Part shown: in pieces, positions 25,812 through 35,086 of the stretch
Layout of the letters: each line of letters begins with the position of its first letter
Numbering within the stretch: the first letter of the stretch is position 1
Assembly: GCF_017741935.1 (NCBI RefSeq)
Contig: NZ_JAGHMH010000004.1
Span: forward strand, 248,001-312,000
Source: Rhizobium sp. 16-449-1b
GTDB taxonomy: Bacteria; Pseudomonadota; Alphaproteobacteria; Rhizobiales; Rhizobiaceae
Reading direction: 5' to 3'
DNA: 64,000 nt
The notes under the pieces: model-generated
Told to the model about the DNA's origin: nothing
Databases searched by the model: none
The model's input: only the letters and a program-made list of their open reading frames with translations
Translations under genes and position numbers: made by a program

Positions 25812-28148
25812 TTACGGCAGCGTGTAGGCGATGACGTAGTCGCCCGGCTTGGTGCCGATCGATCCGTGTCCGCCGGCCACCATCACGACATACTGCTTGT
25901 TGTCCGAGGTGGTGTAGGTCATCGGCGTCGACTGGCCGCCGGCCGGCAGGCGGGCCTGCCACAGTTGCTTGCCGTTGGTCACGTCGTAGGCGCGCAGGTA
26001 ATCGTCGACCGCGGCACCGAGGAAGGCAACGCCGCCCTTGGTAATGATCGGGCCGCCGATGCCGGGAACGCCGAGCTTGAAGGGCATCGGCAGCGGGCTC
26101 ATGTCCTGCACCGTGCCGTTCACCAGCTTGTAGGCCGTCTTGCCCGTGGTGAGATCGGCGCCGGCGACGTAACCCCATGGCGGTGCCTGGCAGGGGATGC
26201 CGAGCGGGCCGAGGAACGGACCCATGACCACGCCATAAGGCGCGCCGTCATTGCGGTTCAGGCCCTGTTCGCTGCCCTTTTCGCCCGCACCCTTCGGCGG
26301 GATGTCGGCTGCGGGCACCAGGCGCGAGGTGAAGGCCAGATAGGTCGGCATGCCGAACATGATCTGCCGTTCGGGATCGACCGCGACCGAGCCCCAGTTG
26401 AAGGTGCCGAAATTGCCCGGATAGACGATCGTGCCTTCGAGCGACGGCGGCGTATAGCGGCCTTCATACTTCAAGCGGTGGAACTCGATGCGGCACGCGA
26501 GCTGGTCGAACAGCGACACGCCCCACATGTTCTTCTCCTGCAGCGGTGGCGGCGAGAAGGTCAGGTCGGAGATCGGCTGCGTCGGGGAAGCATGGTCCTC
26601 GGGGATCGTGCCCTGTGGCGCGGGGATCTCCTTGAACGGAATGATCGCCTCGCCGGTGCGGCGGTCGAGCACGTAGAGGTCGCCCTGCTTGGTGGGCGCC
26701 ACGAGTGCCGGAACGACGGTGCCGTCAGCCTTCTTCATGTCGAAGAGCACGGGCTGTGCCGGAACGTCCATGTCCCACAGGTCGTGATGCACGAACTGCT
26801 GGACCCAGCGCAACTGGCCGGTCTTCATGTCCAGAGCAACGACCGACGACGAGAATTTCTCGACATTGGCGCTTCTGTTCATGCCGAGCTGGTCGGGCAC
26901 CTGGTTGCCGAGCGGCACGTAAATCAGGCCGAGACCTTCATCTGCCGACAGAACCGACCAGCTGTTCGGCGAGTTGGTCGTGTAGGTCTGCCCCTCGGGT
27001 AGCGGCGTCGTGACGTCCGGGTTGCCCGAATCCCAGTTCCAGATCAGCGCGCCGGTGTGGATGTCGAAGGCGCGGATGACGCCGGACTGCTCCTGGGTGG
27101 AGTAGTTGTCATTGACGGCACCGCCGATGATCAGCTTGCCGTCGATCGCCACCGGCGGCGAGGTCGAGTAGTAATAGCCGGCTGGGTTGTACTTCATGCC
27201 CTTTTCGAGGTGCAGCGTGCCCTGGTCGGCGAAATCGGTGCAGACCTTGCCGTCGAGGGCGTCGAGGGCGATCAGGCGGGCATCGGCGGTCGGCAGGTAG
27301 ACGCGGTCGACGCAGGGAGCGCCGGCGGCGGCTGCCGTGTCGTGGTAGTAGGTCACCCCACGGCACGTCTGGTGCTGTCGGTCCGGGTTCATGCCGGAAT
27401 TGGCGTCGAACTTCCACTTTTCCTTGCCGGTCTTGGCGTCGAGCGCGATGGCAAGGTTGTGCGGCGTGCAGATGTAGAGCGTATCGCCAACCTTGAGCGG
27501 TGTGACCTGATAGGTCGTCTCGCCGACGTCATCCGGCCGCTTCACGTCGCCGGTCTGGTAGCGCCAGACCTCTTTCAGGTCCTTGACGTTGCTGACGTTG
27601 ACCTGCTCCAGCGGCGAATAGCGCTGGCCGAAGGGCGTGCGGCCATACTGGTGCCACTCGCCGTCGGTCACCGTGCCGCCGAATGTCGTGGTGCCGGTCA
27701 TGGCCGTCGGCAGGCTGCCGTTCTGGTCATGCGGGTCCGTCGTCATCGAATAGCCGGCGACCACGATGGCGATCAGAACCGGAATGGCGAGCGGCCAAGG
27801 GCTGGCCGGGTAGGGCGCGCCGGTCGTGCCGGAGAAGCCGAGCGGACGGCGGATCCAGGGTGTCAGGAGCCACAGGCCGAGCAGGATGATCAGGCCGCCG
27901 CGCGGTCCGAGCTGCCACCAGTCGAAGCCGACTTCGTTGATCGCCCATACGAGCGAAACGACGACGAGCACGGCATAGACCCAAAGGGCCGACGCCTTGC
28001 GCTTCAAAAGCAGCGCAGCGGTCAGCAGGAACATGATGCCTGCGAAGAGATAGAAGAAGTTACCACCGAGCAGCACGAGCCAGAGCCCGCCTCCGCCGAG
28101 TGCCAATCCTATCAGAATGAAGAGGATGGATGTTAAGACGATCGCCAT
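25812..28148 (-). CDS. gcd: Membrane-bound PQQ-dependent glucose dehydrogenase
   Basis: 778 residues from the ATG at 28148; an upstream extension is open but not family-like. The N-terminus has five hydrophobic helices (about 1-130), followed by a periplasmic PQQ beta-propeller with typical blades such as TPLKVGDTLYICTPHN, CRGVTYY and GGPIITKGGVAFLGA. The length and layout match mGDH (about 790). It oxidises glucose to gluconate in the periplasm, feeding electrons to ubiquinone, and is tied to phosphate solubilisation. No pqq genes are in the window. A gcd-like promoter region with structured repeats lies upstream. Confidence 0.95.
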   Translation of the reverse strand: MAIVLTSILFILIGLALGGGGLWLVLLGGNFFYLFAGIMFLLTAALLLKRKASALWVYAVLVVVSLVWAINEVGFDWWQLGPRGGLIILLGLWLLTPWIRRPLGFSGTTGAPYPASPWPLAIPVLIAIVVAGYSMTTDPHDQNGSLPTAMTGTTTFGGTVTDGEWHQYGRTPFGQRYSPLEQVNVSNVKDLKEVWRYQTGDVKRPDDVGETTYQVTPLKVGDTLYICTPHNLAIALDAKTGKEKWKFDANSGMNPDRQHQTCRGVTYYHDTAAAAGAPCVDRVYLPTADARLIALDALDGKVCTDFADQGTLHLEKGMKYNPAGYYYSTSPPVAIDGKLIIGGAVNDNYSTQEQSGVIRAFDIHTGALIWNWDSGNPDVTTPLPEGQTYTTNSPNSWSVLSADEGLGLIYVPLGNQVPDQLGMNRSANVEKFSSSVVALDMKTGQLRWVQQFVHHDLWDMDVPAQPVLFDMKKADGTVVPALVAPTKQGDLYVLDRRTGEAIIPFKEIPAPQGTIPEDHASPTQPISDLTFSPPPLQEKNMWGVSLFDQLACRIEFHRLKYEGRYTPPSLEGTIVYPGNFGTFNWGSVAVDPERQIMFGMPTYLAFTSRLVPAADIPPKGAGEKGSEQGLNRNDGAPYGVVMGPFLGPLGIPCQAPPWGYVAGADLTTGKTAYKLVNGTVQDMSPLPMPFKLGVPGIGGPIITKGGVAFLGAAVDDYLRAYDVTNGKQLWQARLPAGGQSTPMTYTTSDNKQYVVMVAGGHGSIGTKPGDYVIAYTLP

Positions 28149-28344
28149 CAGGCCGGTCTCCAACTGAAATGCATAAAGCTCCCGAGGGGGATCGGGAGTG
28201 GTCAGGAATGCACGCAAACGGCGAACAAGACATTTTGCCGCAAGCGTCATCAGCGGAAATAGAGCGGCCCGATCTGCCTTTCAACCGCCACAATATGGGG
28301 GGCTCAAAAGTGGCTAAAATATGCGACAGAATCCGGATTTACGG

Positions 28345-28399
28345 GTGACCGTTGAATCTGGGTTTCGGCCACGGTCACGAAAAAGCCATGAAACCCAGA
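28345..28399. promoter_or_regulatory. Interlocked inverted repeats with pseudoknot topology
   Basis: Stem A: GTGACCGT (28345-28352) with ACGGTCAC (28371-28378). Stem B: TCTGGGTTTC (28357-28366) with GAAACCCAGA (28390-28399). The arms alternate A-B-A-B, the order of an H-type pseudoknot, with short connectors of 4, 4 and 11 nt. It is about 200 bp upstream of gcd and 60 bp beyond the selO stop. A perfect 14-bp palindrome GGACGCTAGCGTCC follows at 28427-28440. No gene is visible in 28149-28460. Confidence 0.6.
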
Positions 28400-28460
28400 C
28401 GTTTGGCCGCGTCGAAACGTCACGACGGACGCTAGCGTCCTGGTAGTGGAGTGCGACCGG

Positions 28461-29957
28461 TCAGGTCCCGCAAAATGTCTGCAACACCCGCTCCTCTGGC
28501 TTGGGCGGCTGCATGTAGGCGGTAAACTCCGCGTGATCCTCATAGGGCCTGGCAAGCACGTCGAGCAGCGCCTCGAACAGCGAGAAATCCGCATCCTCGA
28601 CGGCCGCTACGATCGCCTGCTCGATGCGGTGATTGCGCGGGATGAAGGCGGGGTTGACGCCAAGCATCGCCACGCTGCGTTCGTTCGGAGTCGTCGTCTC
28701 GCGCGCAAGACGTTCACGCCAGCGCACCAGCCATTCCTTCGCCGCCGCGCTGTCGCTGAACGTCCCGAGGAACGCATCCTCCGCGCCGTTGTCGGCCGCC
28801 AGATGCGACAGGCGCCGGAAGGTCAGCGTGAAATCCGCCTGTCCCGCCTGCATCACCGAAAGCAGCGACTGGATCAGCGCGAGATCGTCGTCCTCGACAT
28901 CAGCAAGACCGATCTTCTCGCGCATCCCCCGCATCCAGTGCAGCTGGAAGCGCTCGCCATAATCCTTGATGACGACATTGGCGATCTCCACCGCCTTGTC
29001 CTGATCGGCGTCGATCAGCGGCAGCAGCGTTTCCCCGAGCCGCGCCAGGTTCCACTGCCCGATACCGGGCTGGCTGGCATAGGCGTAGCGGCCGTTCTGG
29101 TCGATGGAGGAAAACACCTTGCCGGGGTCGTACGCATCCATGAAGGCGCAGGGGCCGAAATCGATCGTCTCGCCCGAGACGGTCATGTTGTCGGTGTTCA
29201 TGACGCCGTGGATGAAGCCGATATGCAGCCACTTGGCGATCAGCGCCGCCTGCCGTTCGGCGATAGCCTCGTAGAGCGCGATATAGGGATTGGCCCCGTC
29301 CTTCAGCTCGGGATAATGCCGGTCGATGACGTAATCGGCGAGCGCCCGCACACCCTCGGTATCACCGCGCGCCGCAAAGAACTGGAAGGTGCCGACCCGG
29401 ATATGGCTCGCCGCCACGCGGGTGAACACCGCACCCGGCAGGATCTGCTCGCGATACACAGGCTGCCCCGTCGACACCGCCGCCAGCGCCCGCGTCGCCG
29501 GCACGCCAAGCGCATGCATGGCTTCGCTGACGATATATTCGCGCAACACGGGCCCGAGCGCCGCGCGCCCGTCGCCCCGCCGCGAAAACGGTGTCGCCCC
29601 GGCACCCTTCAGCTGGATATCGCGGCGCCGGCCTTTGACGTCGATCACCTCGCCAAGCAGAATCGCCCGCCCGTCGCCGAGCTGCGGTACGAAGCTGCCG
29701 AACTGATGCCCGGCATAGGCCATGGCCAGCGGATCGGCGCCCTCAGGCACGAGATTGCCGGAAAAGATCGCCGCCCCATCCCGCTTCAGAAGCTCGATAT
29801 CGAGCCCGAGCTCTTGCGCCAGCGGCTCGTTGAGCTTGATCAGCCACGGCTCGGCGGCGGCGGACGGCGCCTGCCGGGCAAAGAAATTCTGCGGCAACCG
29901 CGCATAGCTGTTGTCGAAGGGGAAGGGGCGTGACGTCTGTGCGGGTGCAATGGTCAT
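28461..29957 (-). CDS. selO: Protein adenylyltransferase SelO
   Basis: 498 residues, a pseudokinase-fold enzyme that AMPylates proteins. Recognised by ELKG/DIQLKGAGATPFSRRGDGRAALGP (nucleotide-binding loop), GVMNTDNMTVSGETIDFGPCAFMDAY (metal-binding loop) and YAGHQFG near residue 80. The last residues FCGT carry the conserved C-terminal Cys that replaces selenocysteine in many bacteria. Known SelO acts in redox stress. It stands alone on the minus strand. Confidence 0.95.
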   Translation of the reverse strand: MTIAPAQTSRPFPFDNSYARLPQNFFARQAPSAAAEPWLIKLNEPLAQELGLDIELLKRDGAAIFSGNLVPEGADPLAMAYAGHQFGSFVPQLGDGRAILLGEVIDVKGRRRDIQLKGAGATPFSRRGDGRAALGPVLREYIVSEAMHALGVPATRALAAVSTGQPVYREQILPGAVFTRVAASHIRVGTFQFFAARGDTEGVRALADYVIDRHYPELKDGANPYIALYEAIAERQAALIAKWLHIGFIHGVMNTDNMTVSGETIDFGPCAFMDAYDPGKVFSSIDQNGRYAYASQPGIGQWNLARLGETLLPLIDADQDKAVEIANVVIKDYGERFQLHWMRGMREKIGLADVEDDDLALIQSLLSVMQAGQADFTLTFRRLSHLAADNGAEDAFLGTFSDSAAAKEWLVRWRERLARETTTPNERSVAMLGVNPAFIPRNHRIEQAIVAAVEDADFSLFEALLDVLARPYEDHAEFTAYMQPPKPEERVLQTFCGT

Positions 29958-30022
29958 AGGCTTTAGGTAGGGCTCAGGCCCTGCCGGCGCAAGCGCTCAG
30001 GCGCCGTGTGTTGCCCGGAAAT

Positions 30023-30523
30023 TCACCGGTTGCGCCCACCGCCACCGCCACCACCGCCACCGCCGTGGCCGCCACCTCCGCCACCGCGGCCGCCGCCACC
30101 TCCACCACCCCCGCCGCCGTTACCGCGGCCATTGCGGGAAGACGCCTGCGCGCCACTACCGGTGTCGTCAGGGAATTCGACCTCCGCCGTGGATTTGACG
30201 ACCGTGTTGGCCCGGTATGGAACGATGTTTGCCGCGCCCAATTCGCCCTCAGTCTTCTGGCACGTATAATGGGTGCTGCCGCCATTGCGGATCAGGACGT
30301 CGTTGCCGCCCTTGCTTTTGACGAAAGTCATGTCGTGGCCGACAAGCCGCGAGCTCTTCTTGCCAAGCTTCTCGCTCTTCATCTGGTAGAAGGTGCCGTT
30401 GACGCTGAGGACCGATTTCTCCCAGTAGACATCGACAGAAGGGCTGCCGCCGCATTTCTGATAGGCTTCTGCACTCCCCGCCACGAGAACGGTCGCCGCC
30501 GCCACGATGAGATATAGACGCAT
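30023..30523 (-). CDS. Secreted protein with glycine-rich tail
   Basis: 166 residues from ATG 30523. A signal peptide (MRLYLIVAAATVLVAGSAEA) is followed by a small beta-rich domain with two cysteines (YQKCGGSP and THYTCQKT, about residues 23 and 94), loosely like MliC-type lysozyme-inhibitor barrels, though I cannot confirm this. The last 35 residues are almost only Gly with a few Arg/His, encoded by CCACCG-type repeats between 30036 and 30132. The tail is probably flexible and may vary in length between strains. Confidence 0.72.
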   Translation of the reverse strand: MRLYLIVAAATVLVAGSAEAYQKCGGSPSVDVYWEKSVLSVNGTFYQMKSEKLGKKSSRLVGHDMTFVKSKGGNDVLIRNGGSTHYTCQKTEGELGAANIVPYRANTVVKSTAEVEFPDDTGSGAQASSRNGRGNGGGGGGGGGGRGGGGGGHGGGGGGGGGGRNR

Positions 30524-30748
30524 CTGCCCCTCTCTCCCATTTTCGCCGATAGCCAAGGCGCCCCGGCGCTCCTCGGGTGAGAGCTTGAGCGCGTTGGCGG
30601 GAAATGCAATTCGGAAATAGGAGGTAATGCCGCGCCAAGACCGTCGATCGCGTGCGATATGCAACCAATTAGCGATTTCCCATTAACTTTCCCCTTATGG
30701 TTGTTTGCTAGTGGTTTCAAATATCCGATATGGGTATTCGAGGTTGCA

Positions 30749-31732
30749 ATGGGCGTTGATAATGCGAAGCGCGTGACGGAGATGGTCGTTCTGGCGGCCT
30801 ACATCTCAACCTTTGGTCTGGCTGCCGTCAGCGGATTGGCCATCGACCTCGCCGGTATCGCTCCTATTCTCGCTTGTGCTGCCGCGTTCTTGCTGATTGC
30901 TGCTCTTTGCACACGATTTGACATGCCGCGTGTGCGAGAGGGCACGATATGTGTCGCCTATGGATTCCTGCTCACGACACCAATTGCACTAGCAACGTAT
31001 CTTGCCATTCGGCTGGACCTGCCCCTGCAGGATCACAACCTCGCGGCCCTGGATGCGGCAATTGGCTTTGATTGGCACTATGTGATTGACGTCGTCGATG
31101 GCCATCCGGCACTCGTCATCATCTTGAACGCCGCATACGGCACATTCGCATTACAGTTGCTGCTTTGGCCGCTGTTGCTGGCGATCGCCGGCCACGCAAA
31201 GCGGGCGCATGTGATGGTCGCCAGTTTTGCGGTCATCTGTTTTCTATCCAGCCTCATCTCCGTTTGGACACCTGCGGTCGGCACCTACTCCTACTATGGC
31301 TTCGATGGCTCACTGTTAAAAAAACTCAACCCGCTCTACGGCTACGATTTCCTCGACCAGTTTAACGCTGTTCGCGAAGACGCCAATTTTGTCTGGAGCG
31401 TTGAGGCCAGCAAAGGTATTTTGACCTTTCCCTCCGTCCATGCAGCTGTGGCTTTCCTGTGTGCATGGGCCGCGTGGCCGCTTGCGCCAGTAAGATACCC
31501 GGTGATCGCCTTGAACATCGCGATGGCATGCTCCGCGGTAACTTCCGGCAGTCATTACGCGGTTGACGTCGTCGCCGGTTGCGCGGTTGCGATGGTCTCG
31601 ATTGCTTTCATCGTCTGGGCAAGTCGCCTCGGTCGTACACCGGCTGCGGTTAAAAGCGCGCCACTCCCGCAAGGCGCGACACCTCTTGATGGCCCGCAAG
31701 CGCTTTATCCGCGAATCGCGGTGGAGGGATGA
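30749..31732 (+). CDS. PAP2-superfamily membrane phosphatase
   Basis: 327 residues from the ATG at 30749 (GAGG upstream). About eight hydrophobic segments. PAP2 catalytic motifs are PSVHAA (FPSVHAAVAFL) and SGSHYAVDVVAG, with the active histidines. Such proteins remove phosphate from lipids or act as phosphotransferases in the membrane, for example on phosphatidic acid or undecaprenyl pyrophosphate; the substrate cannot be fixed. Its base composition is less GC-rich than its neighbours, suggesting acquisition. Confidence 0.82.
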   Translation: MGVDNAKRVTEMVVLAAYISTFGLAAVSGLAIDLAGIAPILACAAAFLLIAALCTRFDMPRVREGTICVAYGFLLTTPIALATYLAIRLDLPLQDHNLAALDAAIGFDWHYVIDVVDGHPALVIILNAAYGTFALQLLLWPLLLAIAGHAKRAHVMVASFAVICFLSSLISVWTPAVGTYSYYGFDGSLLKKLNPLYGYDFLDQFNAVREDANFVWSVEASKGILTFPSVHAAVAFLCAWAAWPLAPVRYPVIALNIAMACSAVTSGSHYAVDVVAGCAVAMVSIAFIVWASRLGRTPAAVKSAPLPQGATPLDGPQALYPRIAVEG

Positions 31733-31852
31733 TCCCGCTACTTTAATGCCCGCAATCTTGTTGCCGCGACCGACTCCGAGCGCCGATTGCTGCCGCCTGG
31801 CCGCAGTGGTAGGATTAAATCGCACCTCCAGACGCAAACGCGGGAGCCACAC

Positions 31853-32110
31853 ATGGAAAAGCTCAGCATCACGCTGCCAACGGAAATGGTCGATGTGATC
31901 AATGCCGAGATCGATGCAGGCGCCTTCGCCTCCACCAGCGAAGTCATCCGCGCCGCCATGCGCGCCTGGATGCGCCAGGAGGAAGAGCACAAGGAACGCA
32001 TCGCCGCCATAAGGGCGCGGGTGCAGGAATCGCTCGATGATCCCCGGCCCAGATTGAGCAGCCAGGAGATGCGGGCCGCAATCGACGCACTCTATGAAAA
32101 GCACCGGTGA
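31853..32110 (+). CDS. parD: ParD-like antitoxin
   Basis: 85 residues. A ribbon-helix-helix N-terminus (KLSITLPTEMVDVINAEIDAGAFASTSEVIRAAMRAWM) and a charged C-terminal tail that would wrap the toxin are typical of ParD/CopG antitoxins. It is followed 3 bp later by a ParE-type gene, forming a type II toxin-antitoxin operon. The dimer should bind its own promoter and repress the operon. The ATG at 31853 is preceded by GGGAGCCACAC. Confidence 0.9.
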   Translation: MEKLSITLPTEMVDVINAEIDAGAFASTSEVIRAAMRAWMRQEEEHKERIAAIRARVQESLDDPRPRLSSQEMRAAIDALYEKHR

Positions 32111-32113
32111 GCG

Positions 32114-32428
32114 ATGAGCGGCTACCGGGTGGAATATCTGCCAGCGGCGTTCACCGGTATCGAGGAGATCTTCAGATATGTATTGGATGGTAGCCAGAAC
32201 CATGTGACGGCAGAGCGGTATATCGACCGTATCTATGAGCGCTGCAACAATATCGCCGACGCCCCTTTCGGCGGCGTCTCGCGCGCCGACCTGGGCCCCG
32301 ATCTCAGGATGGTGGTTTTCGAGCGCAAGGTGATAATCCTCTACCGTGTCGAGGCCGACACCATCCTCATCACCAACATCTTCTCCGGCGGTCGCGACTA
32401 CGAAACGCTGATGCGCGATCATCGCTAA
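32114..32428 (+). CDS. parE: ParE-like toxin
   Basis: 104 residues of the ParE/RelE superfamily: YRVEYLPAAFTGIEEIFRYVLDGSQN at the N-terminus, then RMVVFERKVIILYRVEADTILITNIFSGGRDY. Known ParE toxins inhibit DNA gyrase; relatives are ribosome-dependent RNases, so the target is not certain. Its antitoxin is directly upstream, with coupled translation likely from the 3-bp gap. Confidence 0.88.
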   Translation: MSGYRVEYLPAAFTGIEEIFRYVLDGSQNHVTAERYIDRIYERCNNIADAPFGGVSRADLGPDLRMVVFERKVIILYRVEADTILITNIFSGGRDYETLMRDHR

Positions 32429-32591
32429 TACACCCATACGCTGAGCTCACATCAGCCTTGCCATTTCAGCATAACCCCGCCACATTTGCGGGCGTATATA
32501 AAAACTTCATTCACCCTTGGCGCTTTGCCATTTCATGCCCGCGGCGATTGCCTTCGCGCTTGAGCCGCGTATTCGCGAGCGATCCCTGACG

Positions 32592-34046
32592 ATGTCGGAT
32601 CAGATCTACCAGGCGGCTGTCGTTGGACGCCCGCAACTCAATTTCCGCTTGATTGCGATGATCGTTGCCAGCGCCATGTTCATGGAACAGCTGGACGCCA
32701 CGGTTCTGGCCACCGCACTTCCCACCATGGCGCGCGATTTCGGCGTCACCGCGCCGTCGATGAGCATCGCGCTGACATCCTATCTGCTCAGCCTCGCCAT
32801 CTTCATTCCGGCAAGCGGCCTGATTGCCGACCGCTTCGGCTCGCGCACGGTCTTCCGCTGGGCCATCGCCGTCTTCGTTCTCGGCTCGATCTGCTGCGCG
32901 CTCTCGCCCAATCTCTGGTGTCTGGTGTTTGCCCGCCTGTTGCAGGGTCTCGGCGGCGCCATGATGATGCCGGTCGGCCGTCTCGTGCTTCTGCGCAGCG
33001 TCGCCCGCAAGGATATGGTCAACGCCATGTCGTGGCTGCTGGTGCCGGCGCTGATCGGCCCGATCCTCGGCCCTCCCGTTGGCGGCATGATCGTGACCTA
33101 TCTCGACTGGCGCTGGATCTTCTACATCAACGTCCCGATCGGCATCCTCGGCTTCGTCCTGGTCTCGATTTTCATCGAGAATTTCAAGGGCGAAACGAAG
33201 AAGCGCTTCGACACCATCGGCTTTATCCTCTCGGGCATCGCGCTCGGTTCGCTACTCTTCGGCTTCGAGAGCTCCAGCCGTCCGGGCGAGGGGATGTTCG
33301 CGCTGTTCCTGATCGCGATCGGCCTGCTTTTCGGCATCGCCTATCTCAAGCACGCGCGCAAGCACTCCGCGCCGATCATGGATTTCTCGCTGATGAAGGT
33401 GCCGAGCTTCGGCACCTCTGTTATCGCCGGTTCGCTCACCCGCATCACCCAGGGCGCGCAGCCCTTCCTGCTGCCGCTCTATTTCCAGCTCGGCTTCGGC
33501 CTCTCCGCCGCCAAGGCCGGCCAGCTGGTGACGGCAGCCGCCATCGGCTCCATGGCGATGAAGGCCTTCGCGCCAAGGATCCTGCGTCGCTTCGGCTTCC
33601 GCAACGCGCTGGTGTTCAACGGCTTCACCGCCACTTTCGGCTACGCGCTCTGCGCCTTCTTCCGCCCCGATTGGCCGCTCGGCCTGATCTTCGCGGTGCT
33701 CGTCATGTGCGGCTTCTTCATGTCGTTCCAATTCACCGCCTACAACACGGTCGCCTATGACGCGATCGAGCGCGACCGCATGAGCGCCGCCACTAGCTTC
33801 TACACCACCTTCCAGCAGCTGATGCTGTCGCTCGGCATCTGTGTCGGCGCCTTCGTGCTGCATGTCTCGATGTCGGCAACCGGCAGCGGCGACACGCCGC
33901 AACTGCACGATTTCTCGGCCGCCTTCCTGTTCGTGACCGCGGTATCGCTCACCGCCACCTTCTGGAACCTGCGCTTCTCCAGCACCGCCGGCGCCGATAT
34001 CAGCGGCCACGGCGGCAGCAAGGCCGCAGCCCACGCCGAGCACTGA
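32592..34046 (+). CDS. DHA2-type MFS drug transporter
   Basis: 484 residues from ATG 32592. It has 13-14 hydrophobic segments, motif A LIADRFGSRTVFR, and motif C-like GPILGPPVGGMIV in helix 5, the antiporter signature of drug-proton antiporters of the EmrB/QacA type. No membrane-fusion partner (EmrA) is adjacent. No clear ribosome-binding site at this start. Substrate unknown. It converges on the next gene with a 2-bp gap. Confidence 0.85.
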   Translation: MSDQIYQAAVVGRPQLNFRLIAMIVASAMFMEQLDATVLATALPTMARDFGVTAPSMSIALTSYLLSLAIFIPASGLIADRFGSRTVFRWAIAVFVLGSICCALSPNLWCLVFARLLQGLGGAMMMPVGRLVLLRSVARKDMVNAMSWLLVPALIGPILGPPVGGMIVTYLDWRWIFYINVPIGILGFVLVSIFIENFKGETKKRFDTIGFILSGIALGSLLFGFESSSRPGEGMFALFLIAIGLLFGIAYLKHARKHSAPIMDFSLMKVPSFGTSVIAGSLTRITQGAQPFLLPLYFQLGFGLSAAKAGQLVTAAAIGSMAMKAFAPRILRRFGFRNALVFNGFTATFGYALCAFFRPDWPLGLIFAVLVMCGFFMSFQFTAYNTVAYDAIERDRMSAATSFYTTFQQLMLSLGICVGAFVLHVSMSATGSGDTPQLHDFSAAFLFVTAVSLTATFWNLRFSSTAGADISGHGGSKAAAHAEH

Positions 34047-34048
34047 AC

Positions 34049-34996
34049 TCAAGCAGCTGCCGGCACGCAAGCCTCGCAGATCGCCGCCACATGGCGGTGA
34101 TCGGTGCCGCAACAGCCACCGACGATCCTGATATCAGGCATCTCGCGCAGCAGCACCCGATACCGCTCTCCGAGATCCGAGGGATCGCCGGCATCGAGCG
34201 TCTCGCTTTCGTCGAGTTCCGCATGGCTCATGCGCGAAGCATTGGCGCGCAGGCCACCGATGCGCCGCGTCCAGCCGCTGTTCGCGTCGAGCGCGCCTGC
34301 AAAATGCGTCGGGTGCGCGCAGTTGATCATGTAGTAGGCGGGCGAGCCGCCGGTCGCCGCATCCGTGGTCTCGATCGCATCCTGCAGGCTCCGCCCCGTC
34401 ACCAGCCGCCCGTCGGTTTCCACCGTGAACGAGATCGCGCAGGGCATATTATTGGCCGCCGCCGCGCGCGCCACCCCGATCGCCTCGTCGATGTTGGTCA
34501 GCGTATAGGCGGCCACCATGTCGGCCTCGCTTGTCGCAAAGCTTCTGATCTGGGCGCCATGATAATCCTCGGCCTCGGCGGCATTCATGTTGCCCGCCTT
34601 GTAGCCATCGCCGCGCGGCCCGATCGCCCCTGAGATCACGATCGGCCGCCCCGGCTCCTCGTATTTCTCGCGAAGCGGCAGCAGCAGATCGATCGCCGCC
34701 AGGTTCACCCGGTGCAGCGCCTCGGCGTCATAGCCGAGCTTCTCGCCCCAGTCGGGATTGGCGCGCCAAGTCGGCGTGTCCAGAATGAAACCGGTCCGGT
34801 GCTTGCGGGCAATGTCGAGATAGCGGCGATAATAGACCAGCAACCGGTCCCGCCCTTCCTCGTCGTCAACCATCACGAAGGAGGCGAAATGCGGCAGCTC
34901 CATCCCGTCGTGAAAGATGAAGGTCGTCTCCATGCCCCCGTCACTCGCATAAAACCCGCCGTCGATCTGCGGCAGATGCGCTCTGTACTTCGCCAT
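34049..34996 (-). CDS. Homocysteine S-methyltransferase-family protein
   Basis: 315 residues from ATG 34996. The homocysteine-binding zinc cysteines are present as INCAHP and the GGCCGTD motif near the C-terminus; the N-terminus DGGMETTFIFHDGMELPHF is the typical first barrel strand. The family transfers a methyl group from S-methylmethionine, betaine or methyl-THF to homocysteine (MmuM/BHMT-like). Standing alone, its donor cannot be named. Confidence 0.85.
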   Translation of the reverse strand: MAKYRAHLPQIDGGFYASDGGMETTFIFHDGMELPHFASFVMVDDEEGRDRLLVYYRRYLDIARKHRTGFILDTPTWRANPDWGEKLGYDAEALHRVNLAAIDLLLPLREKYEEPGRPIVISGAIGPRGDGYKAGNMNAAEAEDYHGAQIRSFATSEADMVAAYTLTNIDEAIGVARAAAANNMPCAISFTVETDGRLVTGRSLQDAIETTDAATGGSPAYYMINCAHPTHFAGALDANSGWTRRIGGLRANASRMSHAELDESETLDAGDPSDLGERYRVLLREMPDIRIVGGCCGTDHRHVAAICEACVPAAA

Positions 34997-35086
34997 ATCG
35001 GTCCCTCCCGGCAAGCAGGAAACAGATGCGATGTCATATTGATTTAGTGAAGACTAAAATAATGAGCCGCCGCAGTAAAGCCGGTC

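Noticed and set aside
25666..26178. A 323-residue minus-strand ORF joining the hypothetical gene at 25207-25665 to part of gcd
   Set aside because: The part beyond 25665 is an alternative frame of gcd with Arg/Gly-rich, unstructured sequence; the AGGGGG ribosome-binding site and the natural start are at 25665.
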